A stretch of DNA of 64,000 bases from BPGX01 sp037447455 (GTDB lineage: Bacteria > Bacteroidota > Bacteroidia > B-17B0 > Aurantibacillaceae), in contig JBBIGQ010000011.1 of the NCBI GenBank assembly GCA_037447455.1, forward strand, positions 1 through 64,000, written 5' to 3'. The notes under the pieces were generated by a model. The model worked only from the letters and a program-made list of their open reading frames with translations. It was not told where the DNA came from and made no database searches. A program made the position numbers and the translations under genes. Shown piece after piece: positions 1 through 9,136 of the stretch; positions within the stretch are counted from its first letter, which is position 1, and every line of letters begins with the position of its first letter.

Positions 1-91
1 GTCGTTTATTAACAGCGGATGAAGCTCCCTTTTGATAACGCTTTAATTCTTTGATGGTTTCTTTTACTACTAAATTTTTAAGTGCCGGCAT
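1..91 (-). CDS. Partial CDS, N-terminus only; possibly a helix-turn-helix or transposase-type protein
   Basis: An ATG read on the minus strand at 91 opens a frame that stays open to the window edge, giving about 30 residues (begins MPALKNLVVK, then a basic helical stretch with KELKRYQKG). The short basic start resembles the first helix before a helix-turn-helix in some transposases, but 30 residues cannot settle a family. The gene is divergent from the isomerase at 432. I infer a real gene start from the clean frame; function is unknown. Confidence 0.45.
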   Translation of the reverse strand, partial: MPALKNLVVKETIKELKRYQKGASSAVNKR

Positions 92-431
92 TATATTTAT
101 ATTTTAGTCCACAATATTACAAAAAAATTTATTTTATAATGGACTATTTTATATTTATAATTGGTATTAGATATTGATTAGTAATGATTTTCTCAACATA
201 CACTTCAAATACTCACTTACAGAAATAATAAATAATTATGTTTTCAGTTGAAAATGAATTAAATAATGTCTAATAAATTAGCAATCTCAATTTTTTAGTG
301 AGTGCTTATTGATTCTTTTTTAGTAATGGTTGTGTTTTTGCTTAGCATTTTCAAAAAATAAAGGTAGTTTTTAATTTACTTTAAAGTTGGGATTTTTTCT
401 ATTAGTTTTAGGGCTTTAAAACAAGTTTTAT
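92..431. other. AT-rich intergenic region between divergent genes
   Basis: This 340-base stretch has no convincing ORF, RNA gene or long repeat. It should hold promoters for the gene leaving at the left edge and for the isomerase at 432, but I see no clear TAnnTTTG element close to either start. Several short AT-rich repeats (TTAGTAATG twice) are present and not obviously meaningful. Confidence 0.5.
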
Positions 432-1412
432 ATGATGTTAGAATATATTCAAAATTTTCCGAGTCAACTGGAGCAGTCCATTGAAATTTTTGAAAGGAGT
501 AATTTTAAAGTGGATTTAGGAAGTACTCGGGCTGTTGTCATTACAGGAATGGGCGGTTCTGGGATTGGCGGGACGTTTGCATCTGAATATGTATCGTCAT
601 TTTCTCAGATGCCGATAGTTGTCAATAAATCTTATCAGTTGCCGGCTTTTGTGGATTCTCATAGTTTGGTGGTGGCTTCTTCTTATTCCGGGAATACGGA
701 AGAGAGCTTACAATGTGTGGAACAGGCCTTGCAAAAGAAGGCACGATTGATAGCCATTACGAGCGGAGGAAAGCTGAAGCAAATGGCTCTTCAATACGGG
801 TTTTCGGTGATAGATTTGCCGGGTGGTTTTCCGCCACGGACGTGTTTGGGTTATTCTTTTGTGCAACTGCTGGGGATTTTTGAAGGGGTAGGAATACTTT
901 CGGAAGAATGGAAAAACCACATTCAATCGGCAGCGCTGTTGTTGAGAAACCAGCAAGCAGACATTCGTGAGCAAGCACACTCAGTAGCGAAGAAGATTTA
1001 TAAAACGTTTCCCATTATTTATTCCTTGCAGAGTGAAGCATTGGCCTGGCGATTGAGACAACAGCTGAATGAAAATAGCAAGGTGTTGTGTAGTCATCAT
1101 ATTATTCCGGAGATGAATCATAATGAAATAGTGGGATGGAGGGTTGTGAATGCGCCGCATTCTGTGTTGGTGTTTTTGACCAGTGCGGATTTGCCGCAGA
1201 ACAGAAAGCGGTATGCGTTTTGTAAAGCAGTTTTTGAAAAGTATGAGGTGCCGGTGATTGAATTGATGGGAATGGGTAATAATTTATTGGAAGAGTGGAT
1301 GTATTTGGTGCATTGGAGTGATTGGATTTCTTATGAGTTGGCGGTGTTGAATGGTGTGGATGCGGTGGAGGTGAAAGTGATTGATGATTTGAAAAATTAC
1401 CTGAATAAATAA
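432..1412 (+). CDS. Bifunctional phosphoglucose/phosphomannose isomerase (SIS-domain type)
   Basis: Cytoplasmic enzyme interconverting glucose-6-P or mannose-6-P with fructose-6-P. At 326 residues it has the length of the compact archaeal/bacterial PGI-PMI family rather than classical Pgi. The first SIS domain carries GMGGSGIGG near residues 39-47 and SSYSGNTEES near 84-93. Residues matching the family active site are the Arg in PPRTCLGY, the Glu in NENSK, the His in MNHNEIVGW and a C-terminal Lys in VKVIDDLK. Two Met codons open the frame (432 and 435) and either could be used. The next gene begins about 60 bases downstream in the same direction. Confidence 0.88.
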   Translation: MMLEYIQNFPSQLEQSIEIFERSNFKVDLGSTRAVVITGMGGSGIGGTFASEYVSSFSQMPIVVNKSYQLPAFVDSHSLVVASSYSGNTEESLQCVEQALQKKARLIAITSGGKLKQMALQYGFSVIDLPGGFPPRTCLGYSFVQLLGIFEGVGILSEEWKNHIQSAALLLRNQQADIREQAHSVAKKIYKTFPIIYSLQSEALAWRLRQQLNENSKVLCSHHIIPEMNHNEIVGWRVVNAPHSVLVFLTSADLPQNRKRYAFCKAVFEKYEVPVIELMGMGNNLLEEWMYLVHWSDWISYELAVLNGVDAVEVKVIDDLKNYLNK

Positions 1413-1473
1413 GTCGTAATGAAAAAATTTACCACATCCATCAAGCATACATAAAAAATTAAACTTTAAAGCA

Positions 1474-2598
1474 ATGGCAAACATTACTGTATTAGGAAGT
1501 GGATTAGTAGGCAATGTTATAGCACAAGATTTGGCGCAGGAACACCGTGTGTTGGTGGCTGATAAAAATCCAGCATCACTGGAAAGATTAAAAAATAAGA
1601 GAAACATACAAATTCAAGAGGCAGACATAATGGATAACAATCAATTAAAATCCTTAGTTCAATCTGCGGATATTGTAGTAACAGCATTGCCGGGTTTTAT
1701 GGGGTATGAGGTGTTGAGGAGGGTAATTGATTTAGGAAAGTCGGTGGCGGATATTTCGTTTTATCCGGAAGATGCGTTGGGTCTGGATGCTTTGGCGAAG
1801 GAGAGGGGTGTTTCGGTGATTGTAGATTGTGGGGTGGCACCGGGGATGAGTAATTTTTTGCTGGGACATCACGTGAGTAAGATGGAGGTGAGGGAGTTTG
1901 TATGTTATGTAGGAGGGTTGCCGGTAGAGCGAAGATTCCCATTTGAATATAAGGCGCCATTTTCGCCGGTGGATGTGATAGAGGAATATACAAGACCGGC
2001 GAGAATGATGGAGAACGGAAATATAGTCAGTAAGCCTGCCTTGTCGGATGTGGAGATGCTGGACTTTGAGGGGATTGGAACATTGGAAGCATTTAATACA
2101 GATGGGTTGAGAAGTTTGTTGTACACAATGAAGGTGCCGAATATGAAAGAGAAGACATTGCGATATCCGGGACATGTGCGGCTAATAGAAGCATTGAAGG
2201 TAAGTGGTTTTTTTGATAAGAATGAAATGGATATTAATGGGGTGAAGATAAAACCTATTGAGCTTACTACTGAAATTTTAAAGAGGGTATGGAAACTGCA
2301 GCCGCATGAAGAGGAGTTCACTGTTATGCGCGTGGTAATAAAGGGAAAGGAAGAAGGTAAGGAGGTAGTGTATCAGTATGATTTGTTAGATAGAAGGGAT
2401 TTGCAAACGGGCTTTTCGTCAATGTCCAGAACGACGGGTTTTACGTGTGCGGCAATGGTGCAATTGATGGTGGAGGGTAAGTTTAAACAGAAAGGTGTTT
2501 ATCCGCCTGAATTGATAGCAGGGAATGAGGATGTGTTTGATTTTGTCATGAATTATTTGCGAGAGAGAGGAGTGAATTATCAATTGAGAGTAGAATAA
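1474..2598 (+). CDS. Saccharopine dehydrogenase-family NAD(P)-dependent oxidoreductase
   Basis: 374 residues. The N-terminus has a Rossmann dinucleotide-binding motif (GSGLVGNVIA, residues about 8-17) followed by an acidic residue at the end of strand 2 (VADKN). The rest fits the saccharopine dehydrogenase / lysine 6-dehydrogenase superfamily, with the catalytic-domain motif DCGVAPGMSNFL near 115-126. Members act in lysine catabolism (saccharopine to alpha-aminoadipate semialdehyde, or direct lysine oxidation) or in carboxyspermidine synthesis; the substrate cannot be fixed from sequence alone. No other lysine-pathway gene is adjacent. Confidence 0.8.
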   Translation: MANITVLGSGLVGNVIAQDLAQEHRVLVADKNPASLERLKNKRNIQIQEADIMDNNQLKSLVQSADIVVTALPGFMGYEVLRRVIDLGKSVADISFYPEDALGLDALAKERGVSVIVDCGVAPGMSNFLLGHHVSKMEVREFVCYVGGLPVERRFPFEYKAPFSPVDVIEEYTRPARMMENGNIVSKPALSDVEMLDFEGIGTLEAFNTDGLRSLLYTMKVPNMKEKTLRYPGHVRLIEALKVSGFFDKNEMDINGVKIKPIELTTEILKRVWKLQPHEEEFTVMRVVIKGKEEGKEVVYQYDLLDRRDLQTGFSSMSRTTGFTCAAMVQLMVEGKFKQKGVYPPELIAGNEDVFDFVMNYLRERGVNYQLRVE

Positions 2599-2657
2599 GA
2601 TTTTTTATTTATTTTGTTAATTAATTTTAAGAAAATAGTGTGGAGTTGATATAGGTT

Positions 2658-2665
2658 TATTTTTG
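2658..2665 (+). promoter_or_regulatory. Predicted -7 promoter element for the export operon
   Basis: TATTTTTG matches the Bacteroidota -7 consensus TAnnTTTG and lies 15 bases before the ATG at 2681. No good -33 TTTG is found at the usual spacing. Its position argues against the alternative TTG start at 2663, which would lie inside the element. Confidence 0.5.
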
Positions 2666-2680
2666 CACGAAAATTTTTTC

Positions 2681-4366
2681 ATGAAAAATTCTTTTGACAG
2701 GTTATTGGGTTTGATAAGCGTAAATAAAAAAGAAGTTGGCCAGATATATTGGTTGGCTATTTTTAGTGGGCTCATTAGTTTGACATTACCATTTGGTATT
2801 CAGTTAATAATAAATTTCATACAGGGTGGGACGTATTCTACATCGTATTTTGTATTGGTAGTGTTGATTACTTTAGGAGTTATGATATATTCGTTATTTC
2901 AACTCATAGAGTTGAGGATATTGGAAAAGATACAACAAAGAATTTTTGTGTATGCTGGTTTGGGGTTTGCGTACCGATTTCCAAGGATAAAGATTGAAGA
3001 ATTATTGAATATAAATGCGAGAGATTTGGCGAATCGTTTTTTTGATTCTATTGTTTTGGAAAAAAGTATTATTAAGTTATTGACGGATTTTAGCATTTCT
3101 CTTGTTCAAATTGTGATCAGTGCTATTGTATTGATATTTTATCATGAAATGTTTTTGTTAATGGATTTATTGGTTGTAATAGTATTGTATTTAGGGTTTA
3201 AGTATACTCTAAAAAAGACCTTATATGCAGGAATAGATTATTCGAAGGAAAAATATAAGACAGCATATTGGATTGAGGAGGTAGCGGGCGCATCAAGCAC
3301 TTTTAAGTTAGCAGGTGAAACAGATTTACCTTTGTTGAAAGTTGATAAGTATTTGCAATTTTATCTTGATAAGAGAGAAAAGTTTTATAAATGCTTGAAT
3401 ATTCAATATGTTATATTAAATGTAACAAAGGTGATTTTTATATTAGGTTTTTTATTGATAGGAGGTATCATGGTGATGGATCAAAAGATGAATATCGGGC
3501 AATTTGTAGCGGCGGAAGTGTTGATATTAACTATAATAAATGGCTTTGATAAGATAATTAATACTCTAAAAAGTTTTTATGATACATTAATTGCATTAGA
3601 AAAAATTGCTGAAGTAACAGATTTGAAATTAGAAAATGATAAAGAGAATAAGTTATATTTTGACTCATCTTATCAAGGAATACGAGTGGAGATAAATAAA
3701 TTGAATTTTAAGTATCCACAATCACAAAGATATTCCTTGCAAGATATTAATTTGACAATAGAAGAAAGAGAGAAGGTTTTAATTACTGGACAAAACAACG
3801 CTGGTAAAACAACATTGATAAAAGTAATTTCATCACTTTATGAAATAAACGATGGCGATATAAAGTATAATAATTTTTCTATAAAAAATATTGATAAAGA
3901 AAAATTGAGATATGACATTGGAATATACTTTCAGGAAGATGTGATATTTAATGGAAGTATTTATGAGAATATTACTTTGGGGCGAAAGAATATAGATATG
4001 ACTTATATTAACGAGATGATAAAGAGAATTGGACTTTCTAAAGAACTTGAATTATCGTCACAAGGTATTAATACTGAAATCTATGCCCATGGATTTGGTT
4101 TGCCGCTTTCAGTGGTGCATAAAATTTTATTTTTAAGAGTGATAGCGACCCGTCCCAAATTATTGTTGGTTGAGAATATGCATTTGAATTTTTTGAGAGA
4201 TGAGCGGAAAAATTTTATACAAATCCTTACAGATAAGGATGCGCCTTGGATATTAATTTGTGTGGATGAAGTAGATGAATTAGCTGAACATTACGATACA
4301 ATATATGTGATGAATGATGGAAAAATTGTTCGTAAGACAAATTACAAAGAATACAAATCTAACTAA
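2681..4366 (+). CDS. ABC exporter (membrane plus ATPase domains) with degenerate catalytic motifs
   Basis: 561 residues from the ATG at 2681. The N-terminal half has about six hydrophobic segments, as in type I ABC exporters; there is no N-terminal peptidase domain. The C-terminal nucleotide-binding domain retains Walker A (GQNNAGKTT) and the Q-loop Gln (YFQED), but the ABC signature LSGGQ is replaced by LPLSV, Walker B plus catalytic Glu read LLLVEN instead of hhhhDE, and the H-loop His position is Asp (CVDEVDEL). ATP binding is therefore plausible while hydrolysis is doubtful. It is first in an operon with HlyD-like (2 bases downstream) and TolC-like genes, implying export across both membranes. 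No substrate gene is adjacent. Confidence 0.85.
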   Translation: MKNSFDRLLGLISVNKKEVGQIYWLAIFSGLISLTLPFGIQLIINFIQGGTYSTSYFVLVVLITLGVMIYSLFQLIELRILEKIQQRIFVYAGLGFAYRFPRIKIEELLNINARDLANRFFDSIVLEKSIIKLLTDFSISLVQIVISAIVLIFYHEMFLLMDLLVVIVLYLGFKYTLKKTLYAGIDYSKEKYKTAYWIEEVAGASSTFKLAGETDLPLLKVDKYLQFYLDKREKFYKCLNIQYVILNVTKVIFILGFLLIGGIMVMDQKMNIGQFVAAEVLILTIINGFDKIINTLKSFYDTLIALEKIAEVTDLKLENDKENKLYFDSSYQGIRVEINKLNFKYPQSQRYSLQDINLTIEEREKVLITGQNNAGKTTLIKVISSLYEINDGDIKYNNFSIKNIDKEKLRYDIGIYFQEDVIFNGSIYENITLGRKNIDMTYINEMIKRIGLSKELELSSQGINTEIYAHGFGLPLSVVHKILFLRVIATRPKLLLVENMHLNFLRDERKNFIQILTDKDAPWILICVDEVDELAEHYDTIYVMNDGKIVRKTNYKEYKSN

Positions 4367-4368
4367 TT

Positions 4369-5745
4369 ATGCTTAATATATCGGAGGAAAAAGTTGAAAA
4401 TCAAATAACGGATAAGCAGTACCAATCTTACTCGATAGTAAGTAGACAAGAATTCAAAAGAGTCGGGAAGAACTTGTTTTTGACAATATTGTTTCTGATA
4501 CTTGTTGTAATGTTTTTGCCATGGACACAAAATATTAGGAGTTTGGGTTATGTAACGGCGTTGCGGCCTGATGTTCGTCCACAAACAATACAGTCTGTAA
4601 TAGATGGAAGAATTGAAAAATGGTATGTGAAAGAAGGAATGTTTGTCAATAAAGGAGATACAATCTTGAAGTTATCAGAAGTTAAAACAGAATATTTTGA
4701 CCCCAATTTGGTTTCAAGAACTAAAAACCAATTGCAATCAAAGAATTCTGCGGTTACATCGTATGAGAAAAAAATTAAAGCGCTTGAAAATCAAATACAA
4801 TCATTGCTCAACATGCGAATTATGAAAATACAACAACTTACCAATAAGTTGCAACAGACAAGATTGAAGTTACAAGCGGATAGTAACGAATATCATGCGG
4901 CAAAAATTAATTTTCAAACGGCAGAGATTCAGTATAAGCGTGGTGAAGAATTGTACAAACAAGGGTTACGTTCATTAACCGATTTGGAAAATAGACGTGT
5001 TAAGATGCAGGAAGCACAGGCAAAAATGATTGCGGCTGAAAATAAATACTTGGCAACATTAAATGAACTGAACATTGTAGAGGTTGAATTAAATAATGTA
5101 GATAATGAATATCAAGAAAAAATTTCAAAAGCAGAATCGGATAAGTTTGCCACCATTTCTGCCTTGTTTGATGCAATGGCGAACGTTAGCAAAATGGAGA
5201 TTGATCTGGCTAATTATTCTATCAGAAATTCTATGTACTATGTTATTGCACCCCAATCTGGTTATATCACAAAAGCGATAAAAACAGGGATAGGAGAAGC
5301 CGTTAAACAAGGTGAGGAAATTATTACTTTAATGCCATCTGATTACCAACTAGCTGTAGAAATGTACATCGATCCATTGGATTACGTTTTAATTGATACT
5401 GGTGCATCTGTTCGAATACAATTTGACGGGTGGCCAGCGTTTATATTTTCTGGGTGGCCGGGGCTCACATTTGGGACATTTGGTGGAAAGGTTGTAGCAA
5501 AAGATCGTTTTGCTTCTGAAAATGGGAAGTTTCGGGTGTTAGTGGCTCCAGACGAGAGCGATCATCCATGGCCCAAAGAGTTAGCAGTAGGTGGAGGAGC
5601 GAACTGTTTGTCATTGCTTAAAACTGTACCAATATGGTATGAGTTGTGGCGACAAATTAATGGTTTTCCGCCAGAGTACTATAAAGTCAATGCTAATCAA
5701 AGCAATTTAAATAATAAGAAAAAAAGTAATTCAGGAGATAAATGA
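4369..5745 (+). CDS. HlyD-family periplasmic adaptor (membrane fusion protein)
   Basis: 458 residues. One transmembrane segment near residues 34-52 (LFLTILFLILVVMFLPW) follows a short cytoplasmic tail. A lipoyl/barrel-sandwich half (SVIDGRIEKWYVKEGMFVNKGD, with key residues near 75-100) is split from its second half (IAPQSGYITKAIKTGIGEAV, near 290-310) by a long alpha-helical hairpin rich in Gln, Glu and Lys. A beta-barrel domain with a WPAFIFSGWPG stretch follows. This architecture bridges an inner-membrane pump to a TolC-type channel. The gene sits between the ABC and TolC genes and overlaps the latter by ATGA. Confidence 0.88.
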   Translation: MLNISEEKVENQITDKQYQSYSIVSRQEFKRVGKNLFLTILFLILVVMFLPWTQNIRSLGYVTALRPDVRPQTIQSVIDGRIEKWYVKEGMFVNKGDTILKLSEVKTEYFDPNLVSRTKNQLQSKNSAVTSYEKKIKALENQIQSLLNMRIMKIQQLTNKLQQTRLKLQADSNEYHAAKINFQTAEIQYKRGEELYKQGLRSLTDLENRRVKMQEAQAKMIAAENKYLATLNELNIVEVELNNVDNEYQEKISKAESDKFATISALFDAMANVSKMEIDLANYSIRNSMYYVIAPQSGYITKAIKTGIGEAVKQGEEIITLMPSDYQLAVEMYIDPLDYVLIDTGASVRIQFDGWPAFIFSGWPGLTFGTFGGKVVAKDRFASENGKFRVLVAPDESDHPWPKELAVGGGANCLSLLKTVPIWYELWRQINGFPPEYYKVNANQSNLNNKKKSNSGDK

Positions 5746-7142
5746 AAAGTTCATTTAAATTATTGACATTGTACCTTATAAATTTCGCTTGTTGGGCCCA
5801 ATCCACTGACTCTGTTCTAAATTTTAAGACATATATAAAGAGCATTGTACAATTTCATCCATTTGTTCAAAATTTGAATATACAAACTATAGAAAAAAGT
5901 AAGGCCTATATCCAGAAAAGCAGAGGTTTCTTTGATCCTAAAACATATTATACTTTTCATCAAAAATATTTTCAAAATAAAAATTATTATTCTATTATAA
6001 ATGGTGAAATAAAAATCCCTACGTGGATAGGGGCTGACTTGAAGACAGAGTACAATTACAATTCGGGTGTGTATATTAATTCATCTGATTTTTTGCCCCC
6101 AAATGGTTTGTGGAGTGTAGGTGTGGATTTTCCTTTACTAAGAAATTTATTTATTGATGAAAGAAGATGGCAATTGAGAACTTCTAAGTTAAATTTGAAA
6201 ATTGCTGAGATGGAGTTGAATGCACAGTTGTATGATTTTCTTGTAAATGCTGTTTATAAGTACTGGGAGTGGTTTGAAGTATACAATAAATATTTAATTA
6301 TCAAAAATGCTACAGAAGTCAGTTCTCAAAGGTTATTAGCCACTATTCAATCCGCCAATCTTGGCGATCTTCCAGCGATTGATACAGTAGAAACTTCCAT
6401 ACAATATAATAATTTTTTAGTGCAAACTAAGTTAAGTGAAATAGATTTACTAAATGCAAAAAATAATATTCAATATTTTTTACAATGGGATAATAACAAA
6501 TTTAATTATTTAATTAACTTTTCATTTTATCCAGAAAAAATGGGCCCTTTGAGTACACAAAATATTTTAATAGATAAAACATATTTAGATTCAATCATTC
6601 GTCAACATCCAGATTATAAAAAATATGAGTACAAGTTGAAAAATCTTAGCATTGAGAGAAAATTTAGAATTGAAATGTTGAAACCAGATTTAAATATTTC
6701 TTACAATGCTTTACTTGAACCTATCCATCCTAATGATTTGATTTATAATTCTAATAATTATAAATGGGGAGTAGGTTTCTCATTCCCTTTATTTTTGAGA
6801 AAAGAAAGAAGTGAATTAAAATTAGTAAACTTAAAGATTAAAGAAACTACTAATGAAGCAGAACTTAAACTATCCGAGCTTTTAATTAAAGCAAACAATT
6901 ATTACAATCTATATAAGGTACATGCTGAACAGCTTCAAGCCATCAATGAATTAATTAAACGATACGAAAAAATGTTAGATGCAGAAAGGACAAAATTTTT
7001 TGCCGGAGAAAGTTCCGTGTTTTTAGTAAATGCAAGAGAAAATTATTTATTAGAAGCGCGATTAAAACAAATAAGCTTTCATTCAAAACTTAACTTGTAT
7101 AAATTTTTATTCCAACTATCATTAGGACAAATTCCCCAATAA
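5742..7142 (+). CDS. TolC-family outer membrane efflux protein
   Basis: 466 residues with an N-terminal signal peptide (ends near CWAQS, about residue 20). The body has the TolC pattern: two similar halves, each with long helices (for example WQLRTSKLNLKIAEMELN and the later AELKLSELLIKANNYYNLY region) and short beta strands. The product should form the trimeric outer-membrane channel for the ABC/HlyD pair. The start codon overlaps the HlyD stop in ATGA (5742-5745), indicating translational coupling. Confidence 0.85.
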   Translation: MKSSFKLLTLYLINFACWAQSTDSVLNFKTYIKSIVQFHPFVQNLNIQTIEKSKAYIQKSRGFFDPKTYYTFHQKYFQNKNYYSIINGEIKIPTWIGADLKTEYNYNSGVYINSSDFLPPNGLWSVGVDFPLLRNLFIDERRWQLRTSKLNLKIAEMELNAQLYDFLVNAVYKYWEWFEVYNKYLIIKNATEVSSQRLLATIQSANLGDLPAIDTVETSIQYNNFLVQTKLSEIDLLNAKNNIQYFLQWDNNKFNYLINFSFYPEKMGPLSTQNILIDKTYLDSIIRQHPDYKKYEYKLKNLSIERKFRIEMLKPDLNISYNALLEPIHPNDLIYNSNNYKWGVGFSFPLFLRKERSELKLVNLKIKETTNEAELKLSELLIKANNYYNLYKVHAEQLQAINELIKRYEKMLDAERTKFFAGESSVFLVNARENYLLEARLKQISFHSKLNLYKFLFQLSLGQIPQ

Positions 7143-7154
7143 AACTTCTATCAA

Positions 7155-8210
7155 GTGAAAGGTCGTGCGGCTACATATAGTCCAGCGAATAAGTTTCTAA
7201 AAGAAGAATTGACGAAAGAGGTGCTGTGGGCTATTGATGAATTTGAAGAATTAGATAAAATAGACACGAAGATTATTGAAGTTTTTCCAAAGACCATTAT
7301 CAATGAAGTTAAGAGTCCTGACCTGAACTTTATGTATTCTATGAATCCATATCAGGGTTGCGAACACGGATGTGCGTATTGTTATGCCCGACCTACACAT
7401 GAGTATTGGGGATACAACGCAGGAATAGATTTTGAAAGTGTAATATTGGTGAAGAAAAATGCAACACAATTACTTGAACAAGAATTGAGAAAGCCCAATA
7501 GATTGGTGCGCCCGATTGTTTTGTCAGGAAATACAGATTGTTATCAACCGATTGAGAGAAAATTTCAGATCACACGGACCATGTTGCAGGTTTGTTTGGA
7601 TTTTCAGCATCCGGTGTCCATTATTACTAAAAATGCTTTGTTGTTGAGGGATTTGGATATTTTAATTGAACTTGCAAAAGAACAATTGGTGAGTGTGATG
7701 ATTTCAATAACGAGCACAGATGAAAAATTGAGATGTGTATTAGAGCCCCGAACATCTACTTATTTCAATCGTTTGAAAGCGTTGGAAACACTAGCAACTT
7801 ACAACATACCTTGTGGAGTGATGGTAGCACCGATTGTTCCAGGATTGAATGATAAAGATGTCCCGCAAGTATTAAAATTGGCTTCGAAGTGTGGAGCAAA
7901 GTTTGCAGGTTATACGATAGTAAGGTTGAATGACAACGTTGAGCCGGTGTTTGTAAAGTGGTTAGAAAAACATTTTCCTGAGAAAAAAGAGAGAATCCTT
8001 GCATTGATAAAATCCTGTCATAACGGTACTTTATCCGACAACAGATTGGGAAAGCGATTCAGAGGAGATAGACAGGTAGCAGAAATGATTCATCAGATGT
8101 TTCAGGTGTTTAGGAAAAAATATTTTTTGGATGATTTTAATTTTAATCACAACTGTAGTTTGTATACAGGTAAAAAGAGAGGGGATTTTATACAAGGAAG
8201 TTTGTTTTGA
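7155..8210 (+). CDS. PA0069-family radical SAM protein (GTG start)
   Basis: 351 residues. The radical SAM cluster motif CEHGCAYCYARP (CxxxCxxC, near residues 69-80) binds the [4Fe-4S] cluster used to cleave S-adenosylmethionine. The N-terminal KGRAATYSPANKF is characteristic of the PA0069/Rv2578c group, distantly related to spore photoproduct lyase; its reaction is not established. The family N-terminus fits a GTG start at 7155, with no in-frame ATG nearby. It lies 12 bases after the TolC gene, so it may be on the same transcript, but there is no evident functional link. It converges with the FKBP gene at 8231. Confidence 0.82.
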   Translation: MKGRAATYSPANKFLKEELTKEVLWAIDEFEELDKIDTKIIEVFPKTIINEVKSPDLNFMYSMNPYQGCEHGCAYCYARPTHEYWGYNAGIDFESVILVKKNATQLLEQELRKPNRLVRPIVLSGNTDCYQPIERKFQITRTMLQVCLDFQHPVSIITKNALLLRDLDILIELAKEQLVSVMISITSTDEKLRCVLEPRTSTYFNRLKALETLATYNIPCGVMVAPIVPGLNDKDVPQVLKLASKCGAKFAGYTIVRLNDNVEPVFVKWLEKHFPEKKERILALIKSCHNGTLSDNRLGKRFRGDRQVAEMIHQMFQVFRKKYFLDDFNFNHNCSLYTGKKRGDFIQGSLF

Positions 8211-8230
8211 TATTATCTTACTTACTATCT

Positions 8231-9133
8231 TTACTTACCAGAGACAGGGGGAATAACATTCACAACTTCCAGCGTAAAAATTAATGTGGAATAAGGTGGA
8301 ATAGGTCCTGCTTGTTGCTTGCCATACGCAATAGAAGATGGAAGAATAATTTTAGCTTTGGCGCCTTTTTGCATCATTTGTAATGCTTCGTCCCATCCGG
8401 CAATTACTTCACCCATTCCCACTGTAACTTGAATAGGTTCTTTACCTTCTGAAGAGTCAAATACCGTACCATCTACCAATTCACCACGATAATGTACTTT
8501 TGCAACATAGTTGATGCCAATTTTTTCTCCCTTCCCTTTTTTGAGTTCAATGTAGTAAAGTCCGCTATTGGTAGGTGCTACTTTGATATTATTTGTTTTA
8601 ATGTATTCGTCTAATTTCTTCAATTCCTCTTCTTTTAGTTTTGCAAGTTCTTCTTCCTGTTTTCTCTGATTTTCTTCTAATTCTTTTCGTGATTTAATGT
8701 CTACTAATTTAATGTGTACATTCAGATATTCACCGGGTCTTATAAAATTAGGCAACTCATTCATTCTGTTAGTTTTCAAAAAGAAAGAATCTGCACTGAT
8801 GATGAAAGAAGCACTGTCGCCTTTATGCATCATTAAAAGCCCATCTTCAATGCTTCCTTTAAAGGTAGGCGGTTGTAATAGAAACTTAGCATTACCGCTA
8901 CCATCACGGCTAACATCTTTACTATTCACAATGAGTGAATCATTGCTTTGTTTTTTGATAGTATATTGAATAGCAATACCATCGCCTACTTGTGGTGTGA
9001 GTGTGGTATCATTTTTAATAAAGAATTTATAAAACAAACCGTTTTCAGCTTTTTCATACCCTTTGAACTTTGATTGCTTACAAGAGGCAGCAAATAATAT
9101 AATACCACTGATGATGAGGAAATGTTTTTTCAT
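8231..9133 (-). CDS. FKBP-type peptidyl-prolyl isomerase lipoprotein, two FKBP-like domains
   Basis: 300 residues. A lipoprotein signal (AASC, Cys about residue 18) puts it in the periplasm, membrane-anchored. The C-terminal FKBP domain (about 200-295) has the family pattern VHYRGELVDGTVFDSS, GWDEALQMM and IPPYSTLIFTLEV. The N-terminal half (about 25-150) looks like a second, diverged FKBP domain, joined by a charged helix rich in Glu and Lys (about 155-185). It is last in a three-gene minus-strand operon, 3 bases after the next FKBP gene. Likely role is folding of exported proteins. Confidence 0.87.
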   Translation of the reverse strand: MKKHFLIISGIILFAASCKQSKFKGYEKAENGLFYKFFIKNDTTLTPQVGDGIAIQYTIKKQSNDSLIVNSKDVSRDGSGNAKFLLQPPTFKGSIEDGLLMMHKGDSASFIISADSFFLKTNRMNELPNFIRPGEYLNVHIKLVDIKSRKELEENQRKQEEELAKLKEEELKKLDEYIKTNNIKVAPTNSGLYYIELKKGKGEKIGINYVAKVHYRGELVDGTVFDSSEGKEPIQVTVGMGEVIAGWDEALQMMQKGAKAKIILPSSIAYGKQQAGPIPPYSTLIFTLEVVNVIPPVSGK

Positions 9134-9136
9134 AGA

